In this document: positions 21,346 through 33,202 of the stretch, piece by piece
Layout of the letters: each line of letters starts with the position of its first letter
Position numbering within the stretch: position 1 is the first letter of the stretch
From: Ostrinia nubilalis
Lineage: Eukaryota; Arthropoda; Insecta; Lepidoptera; Crambidae
Length of the DNA stretch: 64,000 bases
NCBI RefSeq assembly: GCF_963855985.1
Contig: NC_087097.1
Span: 2,947,001 to 3,011,000, forward strand
Direction: 5' to 3'
Made by a program: the position numbers and the translations under genes
The notes under the pieces: model-generated
The model's database searches: none
The model's input: the letters and a program-made list of their open reading frames with translations, nothing else
What the model was told of the DNA's origin: nothing

Positions 21346-21566
21346 GGGAAATTTACCCAATTTTTAAGCAGATAAGCGGACAAGAGTTGTCGCCTGGCCA
21401 GATTCACAGATAGGGTCCCTAATTACAATCAACATGTAGATGTTATTTTTTGGACTCGTTATTATAGCAACACCGTGTCACATATTTTTTTTTCTACCCA
21501 ATACGAGGCTTTTAAACATACGTGGTCCTTCATCAACTTTACCGATATTGTGAACCATTAAAGTAT

Positions 21567-21640
21567 CATCATCATAAACAGCCCTTTACAGTCCACTGCT
21601 GAAGTATGAGCCTCCTCCAATTTAGTGGAGAATTATGCCA
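21567..21640 (-). mobile_element. RTE-like LINE 3' end, diverged subfamily
   Basis: catcatcat, acagtccactgctgaagtat and gagcctcctccaatt follow the order of the main family, but the flanking words (AACAGCCC) belong to a different subfamily. Confidence 0.5.
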
Positions 21641-22515
21641 TAATTTCCACGCTTGGCAGTACAAGTTACTGAAATATTTCAAGGAATCCGTCCAACTGTG
21701 ACTATCAGCTCTTTAATTTCGCCCAGCCCTCGACGAACCAAAATAGAGTTCAGAGTTACACCGGATGCCTAAAAGGCACAATTGCTGTAAAAACTTTCAG
21801 CGATCGGCCGTAAGATAAACTGCTCGAACTATCGCTGAAACTCACGAAAGCTGAAACTCTCGTAATCCTGAACAAAATTTAATTAAGCCTAACAAACTTT
21901 AGGCATAAATTCTGCTGTGTGGTGCACGCATTTTTTTTTTTTTCAACAATATTTACGGTGCCACTAAATTAGCCAGATTTATTGTTCATTTTGTTGTTAA
22001 TGTAGTTTTTCGTTTTATGCGTTTTTTTTATTTACCATGTGTTTGGAACTTTGGAACTCTAACACCATTTATTAAGGCTCAAATTAAGCAGACCTCCTGT
22101 AAAATAACCGGTAAAAGCACTGCAGTTTGGTACTCGTAACTTTTTTTAAGTTATAGAACAATAATCATCATTAATATCGCTTCAACGTTAAAGCGTGAAA
22201 GCATAGAATAATAACAACTTGACCTAATAACGTAAGCTGTTAATGTAATAATAGTAAGAACAATTGTTTATGATCCACATGCTTTGCATTCTTCGATCTA
22301 TTACCGTACTCTCGCCTAAGCATCATGTGGTTTAAGATCTTTATTATTTCTCACAAGAATCAATAATATCATGTAGATATTATCCCAAAATGTTGTATGT
22401 TTTCAGCATGGATAGACTCAATAATAATAGCGCCGCTAAATAATTCCGATTGCTGATTAGCACGCAGACAAAATTAAATGACAGCGTTCGTCACCCGCTT
22501 CTCATTAGTGGCTTG
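21641..22515. other. Non-coding stretch, nothing recognised
   Basis: No domain or repeat was identified. Confidence 0.4.
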
Positions 22516-22874
22516 TTCAGCCACCGCTTTGACGGCTCCAGATTAGGCAATTGGGTGCACGATTGATTGCATTTGCTTATCCCCGATAAAATGCAATGTC
22601 ACGCTCCGTAGACGCTCTGTAGCATACTTTGATTGGATTTTAATTGCCTTCAAGACTGCTTTTGTTGTCTTCTTCTGATGATGAAGCTGATGTAACAGGT
22701 ATAATTAATGCAAATTATTCTTAAAATGTACTTTTTTTCTATGCTGCCGCCGTTGCAGCTGCTTTGACGGCTCTAGATTAGGCAATTGGGTGCACGATTG
22801 ATTGCATTTGCTTATCCCTGATAAAATGCACTGTCACGCGACGCACTGTAGCGTCATTTGATTTGATTTAAATT
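22516..22874. repeat. Local direct duplication, about 125 bp, 235 bp apart
   Basis: GCTTTGACGGCTC-AGATTAGG, CAATTGGGTGCACGATTGAT and TGCATTTGCTTATCC-GATAA occur at 22526 and again at 22761 in the same orientation and order, with few differences in the core. Surroundings diverge. No element signature is present, so this may be a segmental duplication of single-copy sequence. Confidence 0.75.
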
Positions 22875-23159
22875 TTATCTAAGGAGTGCTCGTAAGGGGC
22901 TCCTCCTATTTTGTCTTCATTATCGGTTCGTGCTATAATGGGCCTTTGTTCATAAATATATGCTTATTTATTTAAGAAGAATCCTGAAACGGAGTGCCTA
23001 ATAATAAAGCATAATACTTGTTCTATTTTTTATACATCTTATATTCTTTTTACACAAAATGAAACCCTTCATTAGAGGGAAAGAAAAACGATTCATTATT
23101 TTTCGACAGTTTCATTTTATCATCAATAATAACAATAAGTTACTGCCTAGTAGACTTTT

Positions 23160-23273
23160 AAGGCTAAGTTGCACCACTTAACTTTGACCGTAATTATAAC
23201 GATAACCGGCGCTTTTGTATGGAGTTTGACAGATTTTTGACGTTAAAGAAGTAAGATGGTGCAACCCAGCCTA
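23160..23273. mobile_element. MITE family A, complete
   Basis: AAGGCTAAGTTGCACCACTT at left and AAGATGGTGCAACCCAGCCT at right are inverted termini; the interior has TAATTATAACGATAACCGG and GAGTTTGACAGATTTTTGAC. It is flanked by TA-like bases. Related copies: 25845, 26873, 34737, 45324 and 46196. Confidence 0.8.
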
Positions 23274-23524
23274 AGTCTAGCTAGGGATTAAAGTGGGATT
23301 CGTGTTACTGACGATGATTTAGTTGAAATAAATAGTAAAAATATAGATATACTAGTTAATCCACTTATAGATGTATCGGTAATGATTGCTAGACTAATTT
23401 CAACGTCGACCGCAGACCATTTGGCACCTAATTAGCGGTTTGGGCACATATCGCCGTGCCAGTTGAATATCTAAACTTTAATACAGATTAAACTAACTGC
23501 CAACTAAATTCACACCGATGTTAT

Positions 23525-23610
23525 TCATCCGTTCGTTCGCTTCAGCCAAATGACGTCCACTGCTGGATAAAGACCTCCCCCAAGGCTTTCCATAATGAAC
23601 GATGCTATCA
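23525..23610 (-). mobile_element. Degenerate RTE-like LINE 3' end
   Basis: CAAATGACGTCCACTGCTGG then AAAGACCTCCCCCAAGGC is a diverged 3' end of the RTE-like family, adjacent to a better copy at 23661. Confidence 0.55.
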
Positions 23611-23660
23611 CAGATATGTAATTAATCTAACTGCAATTAATAATTTGAAAAAGTTGAAGA

Positions 23661-23880
23661 CATCATCGTCATCATTCCAGCCACAGACGTCCACTGCTCT
23701 GAACATAGGCCTCCCCCAATGATTTCCAGATTGGCCAGTTGGCAGCGACCTGCATCCAGCTCCTTCCCGCAAATTCTCTGTCATCTGTCAACTTTGTACT
23801 TTGGTGGACATCCCACGCTGCGCTTGCCTGTACGCGGCCTCTATTTCAATTCCTTTCTACCCAAACCATAACCATCAACG
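23661..23880 (-). mobile_element. RTE-like LINE 3' end
   Basis: catcatcgtcatcattccag, cataggcctcccccaatgat, gttggcagcgacctgcatcc and ttggtggacatcccacgctg are the diagnostic words. Coding frame is broken by indels; 5'-truncated to about 220 bp. Confidence 0.7.
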
Positions 23881-24694
23881 ATATCGCTACAAAGCTGTGT
23901 TTCATACCACAGATCCCCATGGTAACTCATCTTGGCGTTTGCCGGCTTCTACTCAAGCACTTGTGAACCCCTAAAAAGCAGATGGCCTGGCCTAGCCACT
24001 AGCCTATAACCACTTCAGCTAAATCAAGAATATTTTTTTAAAGTTAGTCATACACTCGAATTGAGAACCTTCTCCTTTTTTTGAAGTCGGTTAAAAATAA
24101 ATTGGGTATTTACTCCGCCATTTACCTCAATTGACACCTCATGTCACACTTATTGACTTGGGTGATATGAAGTTCGCCGGGTCAGCTACTGATAAATTAC
24201 GGGGACATTAATCCCATCGCACATAGGTATATACCTACCACAGATCACAGAAACTAGGGAGATGTGACAAGGGGGCGTGGCCGGTGTCGCAGCAATATGC
24301 CCAAAAACGGAACACATTTCTCGCGTATGCAAAGATGACAGCAGCGACGTCATAATGTAAACAGTTTACATTGCTTGCGTAGTACCTACCTACTAAATAT
24401 TATTCAAACGTTGAGTACTGATACCGCAGTGGACAATGAGCGCATATTTTGATTACTTTGTGTGCGTGAATTTCTTATGCGACACTGAGTTTCGAACTCA
24501 GCGCATTAGTTGGCATCTCTCTATATCCCTATGGTATATACCTACTTGGCAATATGTTCAATTAGAAACGCCTGACGGTTGTCCGGCAATCAACTAACCG
24601 CTAGTTAGGTCACGCGGTTAGCGGCTCGCGATTAGGGCGTGGAGGCAGATCTAGTTAACACCCGGTTAGTTGGCAGCAATCAATGCTCTACTTA
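23881..24694. other. Non-coding stretch with a possible short palindromic element at about 24586-24687
   Basis: GGCAATCAACTAACCGC and, inverted, CGGTTAGTTGGCAGCAATC face each other over about 100 bp, a weak MITE candidate. A GAGTTTCGAACTC palindrome near 24489 looks B-box-like but lacks any partner. Confidence 0.35.
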
Positions 24695-24850
24695 TAAATC
24701 AAATCAAATCAAATAATTTATTCATTCTTCATAAATCTTACTTCGGAAACATTGACACAAATTATTTATTAAAACTACTGTTTTAACCGACTTTTAAAAA
24801 AGGAAGAGTTTCTCAATTCGTCGCTATCTTTTTCTATGCATGTTCACCGA
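24695..24850. repeat. (AAATC)n tail-like run and AACCGACTT repeat
   Basis: AAATCAAATCAAATCAAATA at 24697-24716 resembles the short-repeat tails of lepidopteran LINEs. From 24783, TTTTAACCGACTTTTAAAAA then GGAAGAG is the motif seen reversed at about 20650 and 24065. Confidence 0.45.
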
Positions 24851-25844
24851 TTGTTCGAATTTGAAAAAAATAATTGAAAAGTTTAAAAACTTTATCAAAT
24901 AAGTCCCATAAAAAAATTAAGTCGGTTCTATTCTACTGATATCTTTTAGCGTCGATGTCTTCCAGTTTCGATCAAAGTAAAGAATTTAGTCTGAACAAAG
25001 TGACGAATCAAAGTAATAATTTAGTTCCTATTATGTACCTTTCTAATAGACATGCGAAATGTTTGTCTACGACTAACCAAACCCACATATTACTATCCCC
25101 GGCAAAAGCTGTACCTTCAGTAAGCAAATTCAATATACGATGCTTACTCCTTACAAAACCGTGCGCGTAAGCTAAATTTCAAACTAATTTTACGACCCCT
25201 AAGAAGCTCCTTCCCGAAAATAAAATTTTATACGAGCGAAGAGCTCAGCCTACCCTATTTATCAGACAACGTACCTCAAAGTGCGTCTCTAAGTAAGATT
25301 AATGTTTCGACGCAAGCCTCGAGTTCATAGGTTCCCGCTCGAATGGTTAACAGGTTTGACGTTGGAAGTTTTAGCGGGCTCGGGTTAAATATTTAATGAT
25401 AATGTTGTGTATACCCGAAATTATTAATAAACAGAATAAACAAAGATTGCAAGTAGATACTAGCAAATACTTTTGTTGCTTAAATGAAAAAAATATTCAA
25501 CAAAAAAAAAACGAAAAAATAAGCTAACAGTTTACGAGTCTTAAATTAATGACAAAAAAACATTATTATGTGCATAAGTAACTTTGAAGTAACTCATTTA
25601 GATGATTTAAAAATTATGTTTGAAATACTGGCTTACTTTCATTAATTTGATAAAGATAATTTTTATTTGATTTAAATCAATAGACTTTTAAAAACAAAAG
25701 CTGCATAATTATGGATTTCAACGTGGTTCTAAAAACTCTATAAAGAAACACCGTTTAAGCACATAACTAAAGTAGGTATGTCTAGTAGTAACTAAATCCC
25801 TATTTTAGTTTATCGACCTCACTGTCACCATCACATTAACTTCT
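24851..25844. other. AT-rich non-coding stretch, nothing recognised
   Basis: The 71-codon frame at 24955-25170 has no known motif. Confidence 0.4.
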
Positions 25845-25964
25845 AAGGCTAAGTTGCACCACTTTATTTTAACCGTAACATTAACAATAACCGATGCTTT
25901 TTGTATGGAGATTAACAGATTTTGACGTTTGTCAAAGTAAAATAAAATGGTGCAACTCGGCCTA
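25845..25964. mobile_element. MITE family A, complete
   Basis: AAGGCTAAGTTGCACCACTT at left, AATGGTGCAACTCGGCCTAA at right, with AACAATAACCGATGC and TTTTGACGTTTGTCAAAGTA inside. 120 bp. Confidence 0.8.
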
Positions 25965-26063
25965 AGATTTCGACCGCGCGATCGTCCTCACTCCTCTGTC
26001 AAAGACGATGTCATTGTCCAGAGTGGCCAGCCACTGGCGATAAATACACGTCACGCAAATGCC

Positions 26064-26123
26064 AAGGCCCAGACAATATTGGCGAAGCCCAGACAATATT
26101 GGCAAGGCCCAGACAATATTGGC
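26064..26123. repeat. Three tandem copies of a 20-bp unit
   Basis: AAGGCCCAGACAATATTGGC occurs at 26064 and 26104, with GAAGCCCAGACAATATTGGC between them at 26084. The array begins 101 bp after a MITE A. No wider satellite. Confidence 0.85.
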
Positions 26124-26872
26124 GCGGATGTTTGACTCAGGCTAGGCATAAATCCAGTTTCAATTTCCTGAGCCCCATTGTAAGGTTCAAACGTGAAATG
26201 GAATAAGTGGCTGTTTATAATGTTGTGGTAGAAATGCTCACATTTTATTTGGAGGATTTTTGTGAAAGATTTTCGCTAAATTGCGGATATTTTACATTAA
26301 ATAGGATGCTTACAAACCTCATAAGTGTGAGAAAAATACAGACAGTTATCTCGATTCTGTGCCAAATCAACCATTTTCAAAGTCTATAACACAACAACAG
26401 GTAGGCCACGAGACAAATAGCTGTAAGTCTAATAAACAAAAATGTATAGAGTTCAAACGCGCTTTGATAAACGAATAATACAATTTACTTTTGGTTATGT
26501 AACTAAGATAATACTAGGATATGATCTAGTTCTTTTTAGTTAATAACAATTTTAGAGTGAAATCGGTTATTTTTAGAAGCTGCCTCTGCTTTTAGTATCG
26601 TGTGAAAATGGTTAACTGTTTTCCGAACTCTGATCTAATAACGGTATGGCACTCAGCGGTGGCCTACATAAGGGTAAGTGCCTTTGGCCAAGGACAACAA
26701 CAATGTGCCTTTTGAAACCTGAAAAGCTTCAGGGTCTAGAATCAGAATCAGAACGAAAGACTTTTTAAACATAAACAACATTTCAGCATTCGTAAAATTT
26801 TAAAAGTCACAAGATACTAATTTATTTCAAGTGAATATTTTTGTTAAAATACAACAACGAGGTGGATGTGTA
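26124..26872. other. Non-coding stretch, nothing recognised
   Basis: No feature supported. Confidence 0.4.
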
Positions 26873-26990
26873 GGCTGAGTTGCACCATCTTACTTTATCT
26901 TTACCAACATTAGAAATCTGTCAAACTTCATACAAAAAACACAGGTTGTTGTTAAAATTGCGCTTAAAATAAGGTGGTGCAACTCAGCCT
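26873..26990. mobile_element. MITE family A, complete
   Basis: GGCTGAGTTGCACCATCTTA at left, AAGGTGGTGCAACTCAGCC at right. The interior is more diverged than in the copies at 23160 and 46196. Confidence 0.8.
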
Positions 26991-27330
26991 TACATCTCAG
27001 TTCACTATCTTGAACTGAAAAATTGACACATTAACCTGCCCACGCCCATCTTGTCACTCCCAAAGCTGTTAACCCTCAACGCGCACTTACGTTCATATTC
27101 AATCAATGTTCGCAAGCACTGTCTGTTTACGGGCGGCCTACATAACGCGCGGTTAACGAGCGATAAGCCGGCCGTTAACCGCGCTTGAAGTGTTCTGCAC
27201 CCGAGAAAGAAAATAACCAGTGGCGCATTGTTGTTGCTCTTAACCAAAGGCTCTTAAAGTAGGGCGCAGTGATCAGATCAGTGATCGGAAAATAGTTATA
27301 GAGCGGTAAACATTGGATACTGACCTTTCA

Positions 27331-27560
27331 TCATCATCATCTCTGCCATAGGACGTCCTCTGCTGAACATAGGCCTCCCTCAATGATTTCCATAATGGCG
27401 TGCTGCATCCAGCGCCTTCCTGCCACCTTTATGAGGTCGTCGGTCCACCGTGTGGGTGGACGGCCTACCTTGCTGCCTCTTCGGCCGTTAGTTCTGCGTA
27501 TTATGTGCCCTGCCCATTGTCACTTACTGGCCTATGGATAGAGACAATTGGATATTTCAG
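27331..27560 (-). mobile_element. RTE-like LINE 3' end
   Basis: catcatcatcatctctgcca, taggacgtcctctgctgaac, tccagcgccttcctgccacc, gaggtcgtcggtccaccgtg and ggccgttagttctgcg appear in family order. At about 230 bp it is one of the longest copies, but still far short of the RT core. Confidence 0.75.
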
Positions 27561-27594
27561 CGTCGCATTCCGTTATTTGACAACACGCAGATGA

Positions 27595-27800
27595 TGTTTG
27601 TTCCGGCGTTTCTTCTCAACACTTGCCGTATGTTTGTCTCGAAGCGCTGGTAGGGCCCAAAAGATAAGGAGACATGTAAAGTGCCCCTTAAGGGCTACCT
27701 TTTCTTTTTTATTATTTAGTATATTTTGACGTTCATAGGTCCCACTTGTGGTCTAAACTGAATAAATATTAGTGATTTTGATTGATTTTGATTTTGATGA
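27595..27800 (+). mobile_element. LINE 3' UTR, family L4, with TTTTGATT tail
   Basis: AACACTTGCCGTATGTTTGT, GCGCTGGTAGGGC, GGAGACATGTAAAGTGCCCC, CCACTTGTGGTCTAAACTGA, ATAAATATTAG and a GATTTTGATT tail. Copies with the same order lie at 31855-31965 and 45735-45885. It adjoins the RTE fragment to the left, so two truncated LINE ends are abutted. Confidence 0.6.
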
Positions 27801-28905
27801 CTGTTTGACCAAACGCCATCTTTCTAGTTATCTAAATTAATATTACATTTTGTATTAGCTAAATAAAACGCTGTGTAAAGCGAAGAAATATGAAATCTGC
27901 ACAATATCATTCCATCTTGTCCCGCGGTTGGTCTCCAAGATTAATAGAGATTAAGCCGACGCCATTATGCATTTCTCAACGGCAATCGTCTGAGGCATTT
28001 ATATTAATTTTATATTACATTTTAAAGGGCTTGCTTTAGCTTTAATCTAAATTCATCTCTAGATTTATGGAAAATTCAATTAAATTAATTTCAAAAGAAC
28101 AACGAATTTACAAATAATTTATTTTTAATAAGCGAAACCTAATAGTGAAATCTCTGGTATTTAGACATAAGCTGTGTTCAAAATTGCTTATTTAATTAAA
28201 ATCAGACGAGACGTTTCAATAATGCAAAAGCAATAAAGGTATCTAGACGTGTATTCATTACCATTCTGTTAAAGATTTTTTCTAACTTTTATTTCAATTA
28301 ATGTAATAAAATGTTTATTCTTTTGATTTCAGGTAAAGAACTATATTTTTATGCATCTGGGTAGTATGGTGAGTTAAATTATGTAACAAAGATCTATTTA
28401 CTAATATTCATATATCATGTCTACTTTGTGGAAGGTAAAAAGTTAAAAACCGTTCTCCATCACTAAATAATGAGTTGTAACTATGGTATTCCGAAATAAA
28501 GTTCTATCAGCATGCTGAATAGGGATGTTTCCTAGGTAAGAAAGCAAGAATTTTAATAAGTCCGTCAGTTAGCTTATCAAAAACTTGTTAAGTGCGTAAA
28601 AGTGCAGCACTTTGTGACGTCGCGCGGAACTTCAACACACCATAACTTTGTGATTATTTGTTTGATTGACAATTAAAAATATACGTGTCCAATATATTTT
28701 TATATTAATTTTTTTAGGAAACCTGCCTATTATAGCATCAACAAACGTACCTACTCGTGCCTCCAATAAAAATATAAAGCGGAAAATCTTTACAGTACCT
28801 ATTGTAAATCTACTCGCATATTCCAACTTACAACAGAAATCTAAAAGATGTCAACTTAAGTAGATGAATGCGACAGCCCCTTACAACGAATAGAAAGATA
28901 TTATC
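27801..28905. other. AT-rich non-coding stretch, nothing recognised
   Basis: No repeat or gene structure identified. Overlapping frames of 64-65 codons on opposite strands at 28632-28863 look like chance. Confidence 0.4.
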
Positions 28906-28913
28906 ACATAGAA

Positions 28914-29149
28914 CAGTCTTTCCCAAAGTGGGCGATAACGCCCCCTTGTGGGCGCTGCAGGCTTAAAGGGGGGCGGTAAGAGACCCAGAAAAAAAATCGG
29001 GACGTTGTGTAGAGGCTTGGGAGGCGTCATCTACTAGGAGGACTCTTAGACATCGACTGAGCTCGACTCTTGACTACAAAAATGGGGGGCGCTAAAAAAG
29101 AATTTATTCTCAAAGTGGGCAGTAGACTAAATAAGTTTGGGAACCACTG
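28914..29149. mobile_element. Non-autonomous hAT element with 8-bp target duplication
   Basis: Termini CAGTCTTTCCCAAAGTGGG and AAGTTTGGGAACCACTG are inverted and of hAT type (CAGTG...TTCCCAAA). The 8-bp duplication ACATAGAA at 28906-28913 and 29150-29157 is exact, which is diagnostic for hAT insertion. The 236-bp interior, with runs of GGGGGGCG, encodes nothing, so it depends on transposase from elsewhere. Confidence 0.9.
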
Positions 29150-29285
29150 ACATAGAATATCGAGGATGTGTCAATCGCACGGCGTTGACACAGCTGACGT
29201 TGAGCAGTCAGCTCAATAGGAATGGAATGGTGGATGAAAGGTGAATGGAAGCGTCATATAATACACTATACGAGACAATATCTAC

Positions 29286-29554
29286 AGGGTGGAAACGATA
29301 AGTGATCTCACTCGATTATTTCTAAACTATACGAGATATCGAAAAACTGGTTACTGATCCTGAAAGTGCTCCACGAGTTCGCCAAGCTGGAAATATTGAA
29401 TTTTCGGATAGATCCAGTTTATTCTGTAATATCCAGTCTATTATTGGTACCATTTGATAGAGCTCGTAAAGCGCTTTCAGGATCAGTAACCAATTTTTCG
29501 ATATCTTGTATAGTTTAGAAATAATCGAGTCAGATCACTTATCGTTTCCACCCT
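29286..29554. mobile_element. MITE with about 85-bp inverted ends (AGGGTGGAAACG)
   Basis: AGGGTGGAAACGATAAGTGA, TCGATTATTTCTAAACTATA and GGTTACTGATCCTGAAAG at left are mirrored at right with few differences. The central about 95 bp is unpaired. Flanks contain TA on both sides, suggesting but not proving a Tc1/mariner-type insertion. Confidence 0.85.
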
Positions 29555-30919
29555 TTATACATGGTGTCTTTTTAAGTATATGGGTCAAACAAAAAGGATT
29601 GATTCTACTGCTCAAACAACTTTCCTACAGAAACAATATCGAAATTCTCAAAAAAATTGATACCCCATACTAAATAGCTGATTAGTGATTTGTATTTGTA
29701 TGGGAAAGTATTTTTTTAAGATTTGAACTGCCTTGTCTTGAGCAATTGTTGAATTTGAGCATACGAGTAGAATCAATTCTTTTAGTTAACAAACTGTATA
29801 ATGCAAGTAACAAACGTTCTCGTGGTTTTAAAGGTAGATTTCGGCTCAATGATCCAGGACCTAGATCTATCTTTTTTTCTCGTAAAGTTACAGAACTTTG
29901 ATACAGATAAATCAAATTATCTACCAATATTCACGGGAAACTTCACAAAAGTAGAGTTTGGAGAAGCTGTCGCGGTTTGGACTTCACTGATTAAGATCCT
30001 AAGTTCAGATAATTTTGGGAGGCAAATTGAAAATGACTTGTATTAGAATTTAATGAATCCGAAAATTCTAAGGATTCCAATTCAAAGGAAATTACTCTAT
30101 AGAAGATGATGAGTTTATGTGTCGTGATTAAACATACATGCATAGACCCCAGAAAATATTGGCAGCCAAAGTTCAGCTATTAATTGCTGTGGTTTGGCAA
30201 GCAATATTTAAAGCGTGAACACGTGCCCTGAAATAGCCCTTTTTGCCAATTTACGATAAACTTTGTTTTTTTTTGTAGTTACATATCTTATGGTACTTAG
30301 TCACAACGAGGACCTATATGTGGGCAGCGCAAGACCTTGGTCTTTGCCCATTAGTGAGAGTCATTTGGCTAAAACGAACAAACTTAGTCCCACCGAAGTA
30401 AAGCTTAGTAGGACAGCGTGAAACAATTAAAATTAGAATGTGAAATGAATAGTCTAAATTAGGTCGAAAAGCTTTCAAACCATTCCGTTTTGACAAGCTA
30501 ATTAGTTCTAGTTTGTCTTTGAAATCCTAGCTTTATGGCACGCTTGTCTAACCTGGCTGTTGTCTCTCGGCTGTGGCACCACGCTGCGTTTGCCTCATTA
30601 TACGGAGTCGGTTCAAGCCGCAATATAGCCCGTAAGAAAATACATTTCCACCGTTTGCAAAGGATTCCCACTGTAAGTACCGTTCAAGTAGCATTTTCGT
30701 GTTTATTTAAACTTCACTTTGTAGTAAGACAAGGGAGTTAATGCAATTGGCCTGCCAGTTTTTCTCGGGGATGTTTTAGTATTCAGCCTTTTTTGCTGAG
30801 CTGTTTTGAATTCAGCACTGCAATTTTGTGGGGGGAAAAATAGCAAAATGTTAGCGTGATTTTGCCTTTTCGCTAGATGGGAGGAAAGTACTTAGGTACT
30901 ATTTGTCTGTTATAATAGT
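29555..30919. other. Non-coding stretch, nothing recognised
   Basis: Two overlapping 81-codon frames on opposite strands (29682-30046) have no motif and look like chance. Confidence 0.4.
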
Positions 30920-31120
30920 ACTAGCGGTCGCCCGCGGCTTCGTACGCGTGGATCCCATTTACCCCTTGAGGGGTTGAATTTTGCAAATTCCCGTCTTAGT
31001 GAGCGAGCATCCACGTTCTAAAAGGAACCCCTATGCAAAATTTGAGACTCCTAGCACTTGTAGTTTCTGAGATTTCGTGATGAGTAAGTGAGTCAGTGAC
31101 CTTTCGCTTTTATAGATATA
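30920..31120 (+). mobile_element. Helitron-like short repeat, family H2
   Basis: ACTAGCGGTCGCCCGCGGCT, then GTGGATCCCATTTACCCCTT, TAAAAGGAACCCCTATGCAA and CCTTTCGCTTTTATAGATAT. Better-preserved sister of the copy at 1203-1400 in opposite orientation. Confidence 0.55.
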
Positions 31121-31854
31121 CCTACAATCCTACATACATTGTTATATTATGTACAAGTAAATACATCTTGTACAAAAGGCTGTCAACGTCACAATTTAAG
31201 ACAAAGACATGATGGTTCACGGTCTACATACGAGTATAACGCCAGCGCTGAGGGATCAAAAGCAAACGTTAGAGTAATGGGCATTTATAACAGAAGTGAG
31301 AAGTGGGTGAATACGCACAATTTTCATGTCTCTCCATCTCCATACCATATAGCAGTGTAAATGTTATCATTATTATATTATTATCAGCTCATTATTTTGT
31401 CTTTCAATTTAGTCAGAATTGCGAAATTAATTTTGCACCTTACTACACCCAAGATGTAGCCCATCTTATTTATAATTCAGTAGGTATGTACCTTCTAAAA
31501 ATCATACTGTCTTTAAATATTCGTGACATTCACTTTAATAAAAAGGGTATGTAGGCTGGAGACTTGATAATTTGCATACGAAAGTAATTAGAATTAAAAT
31601 GCCCTCTAATTTGGCAGTCTAGCAAAAGAAGTGGGCGTCACACAAATTAATGTCTTTGCACTCAGCTGTAAGACGATGTTCTTATTTATAGTGTGTGGGC
31701 TATAGTAACCACCAGGTGTCAGAATTAATGAGTTGCTATAAGCGCCAGACAAAAATAATAAAAATACTGCTATTTATAGGGGTTTGATTACTGCTATTTT
31801 TAGGTGGAATACACAATGTGGTAAATAAAAACTGAGACTGAGTTTATTCCGCCA
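31121..31854. other. AT-rich non-coding stretch, nothing recognised
   Basis: No supported feature. Confidence 0.4.
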
Positions 31855-31965
31855 GCTCTCCTCAGTACCAGCCCATATGTTGTCCCGAAGTGGTGGTAGG
31901 GCAAGCTATATTTGAGACGTGTACCTATGTACTGAATAAAGAAATTGAATTAAAAAAAAAAACAG
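31855..31965 (+). mobile_element. LINE 3' end, family L4, with poly(A)
   Basis: TTGTCCCGAAGTGGTGGTAG, GGCAAG, TTTGAGACGTGTACCTATGT, ACTGAATAAAG and a terminal A-run (31953-31962). Shares order with 27595 and 45735. Confidence 0.55.
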
Positions 31966-32236
31966 TTTTATATTGGCTTTGCCAGCATGATTTGCTTATG
32001 TCTTCCTGCTCTCTTATACCCCAGATGTCTTAAAAACTGATATACTGTTTATTTTCTGCAAATAAGCTTTCAAAGCGCTTTTACACGTACTTTAACTTTA
32101 CCACTGCTTCGAGACAATAATTGGGCCAGCGCAAGAAAATATGTTACAAACGCAAGTGAATATTGTATTTACTGAGTAAAAGTACCCCATTTTAGATTTC
32201 GTATTCAGATGAAGACCCCTAAAGGAAGATGATGCC

Positions 32237-32432
32237 AGTTTTGCTCCTTATAATCCTACTTAATATTATAAATGCGATAGTTTGGATGTCTGGATGTCTG
32301 TTACTCTTTCACGCAAAAACTACCAAACGGATTTCGTTGAAACTTTACAGTATTATTGTTTGTAACCCAGATTTATGCCGATCTGTGACACTAAATTACA
32401 CGCAGGTGAAGCCGCGGGCAAAAGCTAGTTTT
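32237..32432. mobile_element. Helitron-like short repeat, family H3
   Basis: AATATTATAAATGCGATAGT, TGGATGTCTGTTACTC, CTACCAAACGGATTTCGTTG and finally GTGAAGCCGCGGGCAAAAGC, TAGT. The same plan as H1 (ATAAATGCGA start, GCCGCGGGC stem, CTAG end) with a different interior. Confidence 0.55.
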
Positions 32433-32734
32433 TACATAATGATGTAGGCTATAGAAAAATTGCTAGGTCATTGTAATAACTTGTTTTCTATAGCCTATGT
32501 CATTACATAGGCTTTAGCAAACAAGTTACGAGTCATGATAACTACCTGTAAAGGATACTATGAGGTCATAACATAACATCAGAGCTGTAAACCCTAACAA
32601 TTAGTAGAAATTATTAATGAATGATGTGCTGAAAACATGTTTATTCATTGGTTTTAAACACGCAAGTTGTGTAATTACTAGTATTAACAGTCGTCAACAT
32701 ATTTTTCAAAGACAATATCTATCTGACTAAAACC

Positions 32735-32890
32735 ATGATAGCCGAACTGTGAAGGGGTCGGACTGGCCGACTCGACATACAAGGAATGTGGGTTCGAACC
32801 TCCTCGCCGCTGCTCAACTGTTATGGTGAGCCCACTCTTAACTTATGTATTTAGCTTAGTACGAAGTGAAGATCATTAGTAACTTTATTT
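32735..32890 (+). mobile_element. tRNA-derived SINE, family S1, with intact B-box
   Basis: GATAGCCGAACTGTGAAGG (A-box), TCGGACTGGCCGACTCG and GTGGGTTCGAACCTCC (B-box), then CGCCGCTGCTCAACTGTTAT and GGTGAGCCCACTC. It is the reverse complement in plan of the fragment at 6716-6806. The tail is AT-rich. Confidence 0.7.
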
Positions 32891-33202
32891 AAAAAATTCT
32901 ATAGAATTTGTAATTTGTTTCTTACATATGTACTCTATCTGTAGTTCTAAATACTTTTGCTGAAATCTTGTAACAGAACTGCCTTTTCCAGTAAATCAAA
33001 ATGGCTACCCTAATTATCTTCACAAACACGTCAACATAATATCACATACAAACTAAAATTCCAACTATCGCGCATCAAATATACAAGACAAACATATAGA
33101 GCACGCTTCAAAATGTACATACAGTATCAATTAGCTTCGTAATACATATAGGTAGGTTCGATATCTCTAAGTTGGCTGTGTGAATTATCAAAATTATAGC
33201 AA

